Notes under the pieces: generated by a model
What the model was told of the DNA's origin: nothing
Database searches by the model: none
Seen by the model: the letters and a program-made list of their open reading frames with translations, nothing else
Translations under genes and position numbers: made by a program
Assembly (NCBI GenBank): GCA_937983305.1
Contig: CALKAJ010000342.1
Coordinates: 1-7,287, forward strand
Source of the DNA: an uncultured Ignavibacteriota bacterium
GTDB taxonomy: Bacteria; Bacteroidota; Ignavibacteria; Tepidaquicellales; Tepidaquicellaceae
Direction of reading: 5' to 3'
DNA length: 7,287 bases
Part shown: one piece after another, positions 1 through 7,241 of the stretch
Layout: every line of letters begins with the position of its first letter
How positions within the stretch are numbered: position 1 is the stretch's first letter

Positions 1-912
1 AGCCATTTGTGAACCTGTTTGGTCAATTAATGTTTGTAAGGTATTCCGGAAGAATTTTGTTATTTCATCTTCACTTAGCATTTTCACGGTTAGTATAGAT
101 GATTTTTCATTAATATCGTTATTTATCTGAATATTCTCTGCCAGATTGTTAAAGGTTTCTGACAGAATGCCAATCTCGTTTTTTGATTGATAATTGCTTC
201 GTGCCGACATATCGCCTTTATCGAAACCACGGGTAGTTGCAGTAAGTTCTGAGACAGGTGAAAGTATATTTCGCAGCAACAAATAATAAATTATTAAAGC
301 GATTACAACTATTAAAAAAACAACTATAAATAATTGAACCATAAGAGTATTATTCAACCTGTGAGATTGATCCTGAAATTCAGCTGCTTTAAGGAAGGCA
401 AACTTGCTGATTTTTTCAATCATGCCATTCAACTCATTTAGATGTTCACTGCCCAGTGCCGTGCCTGTGTGAATATTAATTATTTTAACCTCCTGCCTGT
501 TTCCAGCCAGGATAAGTTGCAGCACAAGATCGCGATTTTTTTTGCACTCCGTTAAGGCAGTTCTAAGGCTATCAGTAAGCTCGGATTGCCCAAGAAATGC
601 CTTTTCCAGAATTACCAGATTTAGCTGAATCTTATTATCATTTTCTTCTATTATTTTCACAAATGGTTTCATAGCGTCATAATCATCAAAAGACATTGCG
701 GTTTCCATTGCCCAGTGAATCTGGTTGACACTTGCTTCTATCGCCCCAATTGCGCTTCTTGTTTTTAATGGATGTTCGTAAAGCAGCTCAATTTGATTAT
801 GTATTTTGTTTGCTTGATTCAGGGATATTATCGCAAAAGTAATTACAAGCAAAAGTAAAATTGAGAATCCCGCGGTAAACTGCGTTTTGATTTTTAAGTT
901 TTTTAATTTCAT
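1..912 (-). CDS. Membrane sensor protein, MCP-like four-helix bundle + HAMP + start of GAF; probable histidine kinase (3' end missing)
   Basis: Only the first 304 residues are present; the frame stays open to base 1. Residues 12-32 form a transmembrane helix after a short basic N-terminus. Residues 33-188 are a mostly helical extracytoplasmic region resembling the four-helix-bundle sensor of methyl-accepting proteins (note YEHPLKTRSAI at 45-55). Residues 190-213 are a second transmembrane helix. Residues 214-265 fit a HAMP linker (LSPVSELTATTRGF, then NEIGILSETFNNLAENI). From about 285 the sequence looks like the start of a GAF domain (TLIDQTGSQMA). Proteins built this way usually continue into a HisKA/HATPase kinase, sometimes with receiver domains; that part is not visible, so kinase activity is inferred. 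The ATG overlaps the cheR stop by four bases (ATGA, 909-912), implying translational coupling. No Shine-Dalgarno is evident. An MCP-type output is the main alternative, but the GAF-like stretch after HAMP argues against it. Confidence 0.8.
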   Translation of the reverse strand, partial: MKLKNLKIKTQFTAGFSILLLLVITFAIISLNQANKIHNQIELLYEHPLKTRSAIGAIEASVNQIHWAMETAMSFDDYDAMKPFVKIIEENDNKIQLNLVILEKAFLGQSELTDSLRTALTECKKNRDLVLQLILAGNRQEVKIINIHTGTALGSEHLNELNGMIEKISKFAFLKAAEFQDQSHRLNNTLMVQLFIVVFLIVVIALIIYYLLLRNILSPVSELTATTRGFDKGDMSARSNYQSKNEIGILSETFNNLAENIQINNDINEKSSILTVKMLSEDEITKFFRNTLQTLIDQTGSQMA

Positions 913-1730
913 GCCTTTTTCTGTTTTTTTCTGAATATTGCAGTTTGGGGAAATACTTCTTTAAAATTTCCGGCTTTTAGCAGTTCTCTTTCCGCTTCTC
1001 CGGTTATTATCAACCCGTCTTCGGCAAGGGAATCATATATCTTATCTAAAATAATTTTTTGAAAAGCCGGCTTGTAATAAAATAAAATATTGGCGCATAG
1101 TATCATATCAAAATCCCCGTATATACTGTCAGGCGGACTTGTATGTTTACTTAAGAGGTCAAACACTGAGAACTCACAATGCTTTTTCAGCTCCGGAGTT
1201 ATTGAATAAGTATTACCTGATTTGATAAACCATCGTTCCAGCTGTTTCAGGGTTACATTACCAACAGATTCGTAAGTGTATTTGCCGCCGCGAGCCAAAT
1301 TTATCTGTTTTTCATCACTATCGGTTCCAAAAATCCGGTACTTGATTTTTTCGTTTTGCCATTTGAAATTCTCCAAAATCATTGCAATGCTATAGGCTTC
1401 CTGCCCTGCGGCACATGCTGCAGACCAAATACGTATTTCTTTGTTCTTTTTATTTTTCTTATTATATATTATTTCCGGTAAAAGGAGACGCTCGAAAACT
1501 GAAAAGCTTAAAGAGTTTCGGAAGAACTCTGTATAGCTTATCCTGAGAGATTCTAAAAATTGTCCGGCTTCAGGTTCGAGCTCTGTCACTAAACGGCTAT
1601 ATGCGGCTATATCAATGCAACCCGTTTTATCCATTCTTTGTACAATGTTTTTTTTCACAAAAGTATCATCGAATCCGGAAATATCTACTCCATAGGTATT
1701 AATAAGAATTTCTGTAATATGCCGGTTCAT
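909..1730 (-). CDS. cheR: CheR-type SAM-dependent protein-glutamate methyltransferase
   Basis: This 273-residue protein has the usual CheR length. CheR transfers methyl from S-adenosylmethionine to glutamates of receptor proteins. The family hallmark TEFFRNSLSF is at 67-76, with its Arg71 kept. The SAM-binding loop is IWSAACAAGQEAYSIAM at 101-117 (family usually WSAGC-x-GEE-x-YS). Residues 134-149 (FGTDSDEKQINLARGG) match the acidic strand that holds SAM. Residues 208-219 (DMILCANILFYY) match the usual D-x-I-x-CRNVLIYF block, and GLIITGEAE at 239-247 matches the C-terminal strand. Two oddities: CRN is CAN here, and the glycine-rich loop is AAGQE. The N-terminal helical domain is short. The gene starts 25 bp after the PAS/PocR gene and overlaps the downstream sensor by ATGA, so it belongs to a signalling operon. 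No cheB, cheA or cheW is visible, so a role in flagellar chemotaxis is not supported. The family call is firm; the substrate is unknown. Confidence 0.9.
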   Translation of the reverse strand: MNRHITEILINTYGVDISGFDDTFVKKNIVQRMDKTGCIDIAAYSRLVTELEPEAGQFLESLRISYTEFFRNSLSFSVFERLLLPEIIYNKKNKKNKEIRIWSAACAAGQEAYSIAMILENFKWQNEKIKYRIFGTDSDEKQINLARGGKYTYESVGNVTLKQLERWFIKSGNTYSITPELKKHCEFSVFDLLSKHTSPPDSIYGDFDMILCANILFYYKPAFQKIILDKIYDSLAEDGLIITGEAERELLKAGNFKEVFPQTAIFRKKQKKA

Positions 1731-1755
1731 ATCGTTTTATTATTAATATTCATTT

Positions 1756-4569
1756 CTATTCCACTATTTTGTATTTTGCTTCTCTGCCGGATTTTATCAG
1801 GAGACTGTTTATTTCTTTCTTTAATTCAATCATTGTTATCTCGCGTCCGACCATTAACGTATTAAATCGTTCCAATTCCTGCATTTTCATTGACAGCGCC
1901 TCCTCTGCAGCTTTTAATTCCGAAATATCGTGGTGGGTTGAAAGTACACATGCCTGGTTTTCGTATTGAACAAAGATGCCGCTGCCCAGAGCCCAGATTT
2001 CTTTTCCGGCTGTGTTTTTCATATGCATCTCGAAATTCTTTACTGAACCCTTTTCCTTCATCTCTTCTAACCATTTTTGCCGGTCTTCAGGATTTACCCA
2101 ATAGAATAATGCTTTATCGTTATCGGAATTTTTTTCTGCATCAAACAATTCGCGGCATTTGGGATTGATATATAATATTTTACCGCTCACCGTTACGATG
2201 CCCAATGAGATTGGAAGTGTTTCAATTAATTGCTCGAATTGCCGGTCACTTTGTTTTCTTGCTTCCTCCGCTTGCTTGCGCTCGGTGATGTCCATAATAC
2301 TTGAAAGAATACAAATTTCGCCTTTAAGGATAATGACCTTTGCGGAAAACGAGCCGAAGAAAGTCGTATTATCTTTTCGCCTGAACTCATATTCTTTTTC
2401 TACAACCGTTCGTCCGGAGTTAAGTTCGTTCACTACGAAGTTACGGTCTTCTATATTCGACCATACTTTTAGACCAATTGAAGAGTTGTTTAGAGTCTCT
2501 TCTCGTGTAAACCCTGTCATTGTTATAAACATATCGTTAACTTCAATAAACTTTCCGTCATTTGCCCGAGTTATGGTTATGGCAAATTGTGAAGTCTGAA
2601 ACGCAATAGAAAATTTCTCATCACTCTCACGTTGTGCAATCTCTGCTTTTTTACGCGCGGATATATCTGTATGAGCACCGAATACTCTAACAACCTTGCC
2701 GTCTTTGTTTTTTATTGATGAAGCTTTATTATATATCCACCTGTAGCTTCCGTCTTTGTGACGAAATCTGAACTCAAGATAAAAATGTTTCTCCGGATTA
2801 TTTAAATACTCCTGAACAGCATTAAGACAGGCTTCCCTTTCGTCCGGATGTAAATGTTCTACCCAGGTGCTAAACTTATTTTCGAGTTCGTTTTTTTCGT
2901 AACCTATTTGCCTTTTCCATTGTTCCGAATAAAATATTTCATCTGTTTCAACATTCCAATCCCAGATACCGTGTTCTGTTGCATCAATAACCAGTGCATA
3001 TCTTTTCTCGCTTTCTTCTGTATTTTCTATGGCTTTTTTGAGTTCAAGATTTGCCTGATTGAGTTCCTCGTTTTGTGCAGCTATTTCTTCGCTTTTTTCC
3101 TGAAGCAACAGCTCGGATTTTTTTCGCCCGGTGATGTCAAGCATGGCACCTATCATGCGAACAGCCTTACCTTTCCTGTCACGCAGGACAAAGCCGCGAT
3201 CCATTACGTATGCGTATGTTCCATCTGCTTTTAGAAAACGGTATTCGTCATGCCAGGTATCAAGCTCAGAATTATTCACAACTGAAAAAAAAGTATTATG
3301 AACCCTATCCTTATCTTCCGGATGTACCCTATCAACCCACCAATTAGCATTTACAGGATGCTCTACAATCTCAGTCCATCCAAAGACTTTAATGCCGGCT
3401 TCATTCCATTGTTGCGTATCATTTATTACATCCCAGTCCCATATAACGTCGTTTGTTGCCCTGTTTGCCAATCGTAAACGTTGTGTAATCTCAGCTTCTG
3501 CCTCTTCCGCCTGCTGCCGCTCTATAAGATTCCCAATATATTGAGCTGATGCCTGAATCCGTTTTTTGGCATAATCTATTATGAACTGAGGTCGAACCTT
3601 GTATTCCTCTCTTGCTTTTTTTAATTCTTTAACAGGAACCTTATACAAGACGGATAATTTCTGCAGTTCGTCATCTGTCTTTGGCGGCTCTCCGTATCCG
3701 AAGTTGATAGCACCAATCACTTCTCCATTGGCATATATGGGAACTGCAAAAAGACGAATACCTCCTTTACATTCTACATCAGCAGGTTTACCGCTTTCAA
3801 TTGCTTCAAGTGAGGCATCCCGCCAGCAGGATTCGTGGCAGTGCCATTTGCCACAATTTAAGGCTTCTTCGTTGCTTTTCGTTTTGCAAAGCTTCCTTGA
3901 TGCTGAGTCCATCATCTTACACCAGTTTGAGGAAAAGAGTCCCATTGCGTAATCACCGTTCTTTTCATATATTGCTGATGATGTCTCCAGTAAATCAAGA
4001 TACTCAGAAGCAATTTCTATTAATTGCTTGTTTCCTACCGAAGAAATGATTAAACCGTTTTTGTTCAGCTTACCTAAATCACCATATTCCGGTACTGAAT
4101 TTTCGTTCTTCACCTTTCTTCCCGATAGCATCCATTCAATCTGCTGAAGGGCTTCTGTTGATTCTTTATGCTCTGTAATATCGTGGTGTGCTCCCAGCAT
4201 TCGTATCGGTTTTCCTTTTTTATCACGGATAGCAAGTCCGCGGCAACGTATCCAAACCGTTGAACCGTTTTTATGTTTATATCTTACTATCTGATCATAA
4301 GGGTGATTTGGATTTTCGCAGTGTTTGGTAAAGTTGTCTAATGCAACTTTTAAATCATCATGATTAATAATGCTTTGCCAGGCACTTGACTTGTGCGGCA
4401 TCTCAGCAGGGTCATACCCTAACACAGTCCAAAACTTTTCATTCATCCATTCATTTTCGGGGTTTTCCAAATCCCAATACCATAAACCATCAAACGAACT
4501 TTCCTGAATAAAATCAAAAATACTTTTGTCAGTCCGGATTAATTCGTAAAGTTCTTTTTTTAAATACAT
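1756..4569 (-). CDS. Multi-PAS sensor protein with a PocR domain and no visible output domain
   Basis: This 937-residue soluble protein has no signal peptide or membrane helix. Domains in order: PAS/PAC 16-137; PocR-type ligand-binding domain about 175-345; PAS 363-485; short coiled coil 486-520; PAS 521-643; PAS 646-768; PAS 775-888. PAC ends are clear: GAHHDITEHK (126-135), GAMLDITGRKK (474-484), GAHTDISARKK (631-641), MDITERKQAE (759-768) and THHDISELK (878-886). PocR identity rests on CWRD (248-251), VECKGGIRLFAVPIYANGEV (265-284) and GAINFGYGE (286-294). The domain has cysteines 217, 228, 239, 244, 248 and 267. The tail after the last PAS (RFNTLMVGRE at 901-910, then ELKKEIN at 915-921) is a helical linker often seen after PAS domains, but the protein stops there. 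No HisKA, HATPase, GGDEF, EAL or receiver domain follows. It probably senses small ligands or redox state and signals through partners, plausibly the kinase encoded two genes downstream. The ATG at 4569 has no clear ribosome binding site. Confidence 0.88.
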   Translation of the reverse strand: MYLKKELYELIRTDKSIFDFIQESSFDGLWYWDLENPENEWMNEKFWTVLGYDPAEMPHKSSAWQSIINHDDLKVALDNFTKHCENPNHPYDQIVRYKHKNGSTVWIRCRGLAIRDKKGKPIRMLGAHHDITEHKESTEALQQIEWMLSGRKVKNENSVPEYGDLGKLNKNGLIISSVGNKQLIEIASEYLDLLETSSAIYEKNGDYAMGLFSSNWCKMMDSASRKLCKTKSNEEALNCGKWHCHESCWRDASLEAIESGKPADVECKGGIRLFAVPIYANGEVIGAINFGYGEPPKTDDELQKLSVLYKVPVKELKKAREEYKVRPQFIIDYAKKRIQASAQYIGNLIERQQAEEAEAEITQRLRLANRATNDVIWDWDVINDTQQWNEAGIKVFGWTEIVEHPVNANWWVDRVHPEDKDRVHNTFFSVVNNSELDTWHDEYRFLKADGTYAYVMDRGFVLRDRKGKAVRMIGAMLDITGRKKSELLLQEKSEEIAAQNEELNQANLELKKAIENTEESEKRYALVIDATEHGIWDWNVETDEIFYSEQWKRQIGYEKNELENKFSTWVEHLHPDEREACLNAVQEYLNNPEKHFYLEFRFRHKDGSYRWIYNKASSIKNKDGKVVRVFGAHTDISARKKAEIAQRESDEKFSIAFQTSQFAITITRANDGKFIEVNDMFITMTGFTREETLNNSSIGLKVWSNIEDRNFVVNELNSGRTVVEKEYEFRRKDNTTFFGSFSAKVIILKGEICILSSIMDITERKQAEEARKQSDRQFEQLIETLPISLGIVTVSGKILYINPKCRELFDAEKNSDNDKALFYWVNPEDRQKWLEEMKEKGSVKNFEMHMKNTAGKEIWALGSGIFVQYENQACVLSTHHDISELKAAEEALSMKMQELERFNTLMVGREITMIELKKEINSLLIKSGREAKYKIVE

Positions 4570-4633
4570 ATCTTTGGTTTTAATAATTCAAAAGAATTGT
4601 CTGTTAGTACCTGCCGGTTCTTGTATGTATCGT

Positions 4634-4776
4634 AAATAGGAGTCGCCTTACGTTAAACGCATTGAATGCTGTTGTCGCGTAAAAGTAAGAATACCGTTTT
4701 TCTTATTCAAGTCTTTTTTAAGCGATTGCTTAAACTCATTCCGATATTTTCCCCCTGTTGTTTTATTTTTGCATTT
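4634..4776 (+). repeat. Diverged intergenic repeat, copy A
   Basis: This stretch shares ordered blocks with 6243-6354. They are AAATAGGA (4634-4641), GTAAGAATAC (4685-4694; one mismatch to the other copy), TCAAGTCTTTTT (4707-4718) and a perfect 25-bp block at 4752-4776 that begins CCCCTGTTG and ends TTTTTGCATTT. The spacing between the last three blocks is the same in both copies to within one base. Copy A carries about 30 extra bases between the first two. The 25-bp block lies 183 bp upstream of the PAS/PocR start codon. The plus strand holds TATTTTTG (4764-4771) but no TTTG at the right distance, so a plus-strand promoter here is doubtful. It may be a duplicated regulatory region for minus-strand genes. 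Confidence 0.7.
4717..4734. promoter_or_regulatory. Inverted repeat, possible operator
   Basis: TTTAAGCgattGCTTAAA is a perfect 7-bp dyad with a four-base centre. It lies inside repeat copy A, between the TCAAGTC block and the 25-bp block, 148-165 bp upstream of the PAS/PocR start. No T-run follows it on either strand in the sense needed for a terminator. An operator for a dimeric regulator is possible. The corresponding part of copy B has only a weaker dyad (TCAAA-ttctg-TTTGA, 6307-6321). Confidence 0.3.
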
Positions 4777-4949
4777 GTATTTAATGCAGCATTATCATCT
4801 GTTTTCAAAAACAATAATATCTTTGAATCCGGATTGCCACTGAGTTTCCTTATGTTGTCACTTGCGTGTTTATACTGTAATATAAACCGTAGCGTTTGTT
4901 ATTTCGTCTTCGTTTTTTCCCGGGCGGAATAAATCGAACTGTGAATTTA

Positions 4950-6029
4950 TTAGTATCTCGTTTTTAGAACAATATTACCAAGCTCTTTTATTTCGTCCTG
5001 AGTTGTAAAAAATACTCTGCCATTTTTAGATATTACTTCCCAGGCAATATTACTTGTGATATCGTCTATGGCATCCTGTTTAGTTCTGTCATCTATCAAT
5101 TCAAATGTCCTTTCACTTGTCATAAGTACAGGTTGTGAAAAGTCTTGATGAACTATTAATAAATCACCGCGGCCATCAATTGATGCCTGAAATATTTCCT
5201 GTAAATCGGTCAATACAGAACCTTGTGAAACAGATTTTTTTATTTCTTCTATTGCTTCGGCTCTGCGGTTGTGTTGCAAGGCTTTTACTAATTCCCAACC
5301 CTGCATTGCAATGTTATGCTTGGCTGTATTATTATAGTCAATGCTTGAATAGCCGATATAAATTGATGGTTTGTCGGCAACCTGCATCAATCGGCTGAAG
5401 TTATCTTCCGTACAAATTACAACACAATTCAATCCGGTCTCGTTATTAATTTTAACAACTGCCTTATCTACTTTATTCAAAAACTCACGGACTAAATCGT
5501 CAAGGTGTTTTGAGTCGCTTCCCCTGTCAGAATGGGTGTTGTAATGTCTGTTTTCTGAAAACGGAAAGTCATCATTCTTAATTTCATTTTCTATGCCGTC
5601 ATTTATTGTGTTGTATAGATTTACACCGCTTTGTGACAACAAAAGAATTAAATACTCTTCGCTTCGGTTGTAAGATTTTAACAAAGGACGAATATTAAAA
5701 GTATTTGATATATGTACTCCATTTTCGTTCGTTGGCCAGGTTGACTTTATTATTTCTTTCGTATCGTTTGAAAGAAAAACGTGTAAACTATCCAAATTAT
5801 AATTTACATCTGTTTCTTTTTCAATTTCCGAAAGCTTCTCCAATAAAGATGATACAGGTCTTTTACCAAATTCCTTTACTACCCTTTCTTCCGCTTCCTT
5901 TAATAGATTTTTTAATTGGATTGCATCTTGTGCATTGTCAGGATGAGTTCTGTGAGTATTTAGCGAAATAGTAACACATGGTGTGTTTTTTTCTTTTGCT
6001 ATCTTTTCTAATTTTTTTCTGATTGTCAT
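4950..6029 (-). CDS. baeRF-family protein (bacterial archaeo-eukaryotic release factor-like)
   Basis: This 359-residue protein is predicted cytosolic, with no membrane segment. I recognise it as one of the baeRF families, bacterial relatives of archaeal/eukaryotic peptide release factor 1. Support: the N-terminal strand and helix VTISLNTHRTHPDNAQDAIQ (19-38) followed by LKNLLKEAEERV; HVFLSND (83-89); FNIRPLLKSY (111-120) then LILLLSQSGVNLY (127-139); and a C-terminal RNase H/pelota-like region with GRGDLLIVHQDFSQP (286-300), AWEVISKNGRVFF (329-341) and the terminal GNIVLKTRY. No GGQ tripeptide is present, so it should not act as a classical peptide-release factor. baeRFs have been proposed to act in ribosome rescue or hibernation; the exact role is not established. 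The sub-family is a guess (close to family 3 by the N-terminal motif). The ATG at 6029 is preceded by an A-rich stretch without Shine-Dalgarno. It lies 380 bp upstream of the sensor operon on the same strand and diverges from the MFS gene. Confidence 0.78.
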   Translation of the reverse strand: MTIRKKLEKIAKEKNTPCVTISLNTHRTHPDNAQDAIQLKNLLKEAEERVVKEFGKRPVSSLLEKLSEIEKETDVNYNLDSLHVFLSNDTKEIIKSTWPTNENGVHISNTFNIRPLLKSYNRSEEYLILLLSQSGVNLYNTINDGIENEIKNDDFPFSENRHYNTHSDRGSDSKHLDDLVREFLNKVDKAVVKINNETGLNCVVICTEDNFSRLMQVADKPSIYIGYSSIDYNNTAKHNIAMQGWELVKALQHNRRAEAIEEIKKSVSQGSVLTDLQEIFQASIDGRGDLLIVHQDFSQPVLMTSERTFELIDDRTKQDAIDDITSNIAWEVISKNGRVFFTTQDEIKELGNIVLKTRY

Positions 6030-6152
6030 ATCTGTTTTTTTTAAGTTAATTAATTTCCAACTCTGTTGAATTTTCGGATTACTTCTCTTTGAAATGTTTG
6101 GTCATTTTGATTTTATTACTCTCGTCATACCATTTGCTTAGCTTTTTTATTT

Positions 6153-6170
6153 GTATGATTAGTATCATAC
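6153..6170. promoter_or_regulatory. Inverted repeat upstream of baeRF gene, possible operator
   Basis: GTATGATtagtATCATAC is a perfect 7-bp dyad with a four-base centre, 124 bp upstream of the baeRF start codon. It lacks a following T-run and lies between divergent genes, where no terminator is expected. A binding site for a dimeric regulator is the simplest reading. No regulator family can be named from the motif. Confidence 0.35.
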
Positions 6171-6242
6171 TTAATTGTTTAAATCGGTAATCTTTTCGCT
6201 CTTTTAATCATCAATCGGTTACGTCTCCCTATAATTATGTTG

Positions 6243-6354
6243 AAATAGGATGTCTAAGTTAATGTAAGGATACTACTGTCTTTAATCAAGTCTTTTTATT
6301 TATTGTTCAAATTCTGTTTGAGATTTTCACCCCTGTTGTTTTATTTTTGCATTT
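6243..6354 (+). repeat. Diverged intergenic repeat, copy B
   Basis: This is the second copy of the element at 4634-4776, in the same orientation. The blocks are AAATAGGA (6243-6250), GTAAGGATAC (6264-6273), TCAAGTCTTTTT (6286-6297) and the perfect 25-bp block (6330-6354). It lies between the divergent baeRF and MFS genes, 214-325 bp upstream of the baeRF start and 64 bp before the MFS start. Here the 25-bp block supplies the -7 box of a good plus-strand promoter. Read on the minus strand, both copies share GACTTGA, then 12 bases, then GTATYCTTAC, which might be a promoter or operator for the minus-strand genes. That reading is inference. Confidence 0.7.
6317..6349 (+). promoter_or_regulatory. 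Bacteroidota-type promoter for the MFS gene
   Basis: A -33 box TTTG (6317-6320) is followed after 21 bases by TATTTTTG (6342-6349), a perfect match to the TAnnTTTG -7 consensus of Bacteroidota primary sigma factors. The ATG of the MFS gene lies 68 bases after the -7 box. The -7 box sits inside the repeated 25-bp block, so it may serve as promoter and as part of a shared regulatory element. The assignment rests on consensus match and position only. Confidence 0.6.
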
Positions 6355-6417
6355 CTATAATATTTTGTTTTTGCTTTATTGATACAAAAATTTTACCTTT
6401 GATTAATTTTCTTTTTA

Positions 6418-7241
6418 ATGGCTTCTTTTAAAACCGTCTTTTCAGAAAAAGATTTCAGGTTTTTTATTGCCGCAAGACTTTCTTTTACAATTGCAATTTT
6501 AATGCAGTCCGTAGTTGTCGGCTGGCAAATGTATGAACTTACCAAAGACCCGCTCGCTCTCGGATTGGTCGGTCTTGCAGAGGCAATTCCCGCTATTCTT
6601 ACGGCTCTTGTTTCCGGTACCATTGTTGACAGCAACGACAGAAAAAAAGTTTTACTGTTTGCCTATATCTTGATGTTTGTAAGCTCGGTTTTGCTTTTTC
6701 TTGCATCTTCGGATTTTTTTATTGAAGTCATTAGCGTTAAAGTTTTTGTTATCTACTGCGTTGTTTTTATTACGGGAATCTCAAGAGGGTTTTATATGCC
6801 CGCCGCTCAGGCATTGCTCGGACAGATTGTCAGAAAAGATTTATATGCTTATGCCGTAAGCTGGAACGCTTCAGTCTGGCAAATCGGAGCTATTACAGGT
6901 CCCGCAATCGGCGGTTTTGTTTACGGATTTTTCGGAGTGAATATTACTTACGGTTTTATTATTGGTTTTATTTTTCTTGCAATTCTGTTTCTGAGTTCGA
7001 TTTCGAAAAAAGATTTGCCGATTAATACAGTGAAAGGGCTTTCGGTTTTTGATAAACTTACAAGCGGTATTAAATTTGTTTTTAATAAGAAAATTGTTCT
7101 GGGGTCTATGACTCTGGATTTGTTTGCAGTGCTTTTCGGTGGAGCCACTGCACTTCTGCCAATCTTCGCTTCAGATATTCTTGATGTTGGTCCGAAAGGG
7201 CTCGGAATTCTGAGGGCGGCTCCTTCGGTTGGTGCGGTTAT
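6418..7241 (+). CDS. MFS transporter of the EntS/MFS_3 type (3' end missing)
   Basis: The genuine part encodes 274 residues plus two bases of the next codon, roughly two thirds of a typical 400-430-residue 12-helix exporter. The N-terminus FKTVFSEKDFRFFIAARL (4-21) leads into helix 1. VVVGWQMYELTKDPLALGLV (32-51) and the loop 2/3 motif A variant SGTIVDSNDRKKVLL (66-80) are standard for the superfamily. RGFYMPAAQALLGQIVRKDL (123-142) and NASVWQIGAITGPAIGG (150-166) are characteristic of the MFS_3/EntS branch, which exports siderophores or drugs. LGILRAAPSVGAV (262-274) starts the helix 8 region. The ATG at 6418 is the only good start, because an in-frame TGA lies at 6400-6402. The frame continues open through the adapter at 7242-7287, so the last 15 or so codons in a naive translation are false. 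It is transcribed away from the baeRF gene. The substrate cannot be told from sequence. Confidence 0.9.

Larger units (their letters stand above)
4570..4949. other. Intergenic region between baeRF stop and PAS/PocR start
   Basis: These 380 bases separate two minus-strand genes and hold no convincing gene. They contain repeat copy A (4634-4776) and the dyad at 4717-4734. A 10-bp palindrome AATCCGGATT lies at 4826-4835, and an AT-rich hairpin GTTTATA-ctgtaa-TATAAAC at 4868-4887 without a T-run. No clear intrinsic terminator for the baeRF transcript and no minus-strand TAnnTTTG box before the sensor operon were found. The promoter of the operon therefore remains unplaced. The length and the repeat suggest that the sensor operon has its own regulation. 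Confidence 0.6.
6030..6417. other. Divergent intergenic region between baeRF and MFS genes
   Basis: These 388 bases hold no gene. From left to right they contain an A/T-rich leader before the baeRF start, the dyad at 6153-6170, repeat copy B (6243-6354), the MFS promoter (6317-6349) and an AT-rich MFS leader. No minus-strand TAnnTTTG box was found for the baeRF gene. A different sigma factor may read it, or the promoter may be degenerate. Confidence 0.6.

Noticed and set aside
1638..3952. Several plus-strand frames opposite cheR and the PAS/PocR gene
   Set aside because: They are shadows of strongly supported minus-strand genes with clear domain motifs.
4764..4771. TATTTTTG in repeat copy A as a plus-strand promoter for a small RNA
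   Set aside because: No TTTG -33 box at the right distance and no terminator or gene downstream; kept only as part of the repeat.
4868..4887. Hairpin GTTTATA-ctgtaa-TATAAAC as a terminator of the baeRF gene
   Set aside because: The stem is all AT apart from one G-C pair, and no T-run follows on the minus strand.
4919..4924. CCCGGG palindrome near the baeRF stop
   Set aside because: Only six bases, without extension of the dyad; not enough for a terminator or operator.
4666..4932. Plus-strand 88-codon frame in the intergenic region
   Set aside because: It runs across the conserved repeat, has a Phe/Leu/Ser-rich composition typical of AT-rich non-coding DNA, and has no recognisable domain or start signal.
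6393..6635. Minus-strand 80-codon frame over the MFS start
   Set aside because: It is antisense to conserved MFS helices 1-3 and has no homology that I can see.
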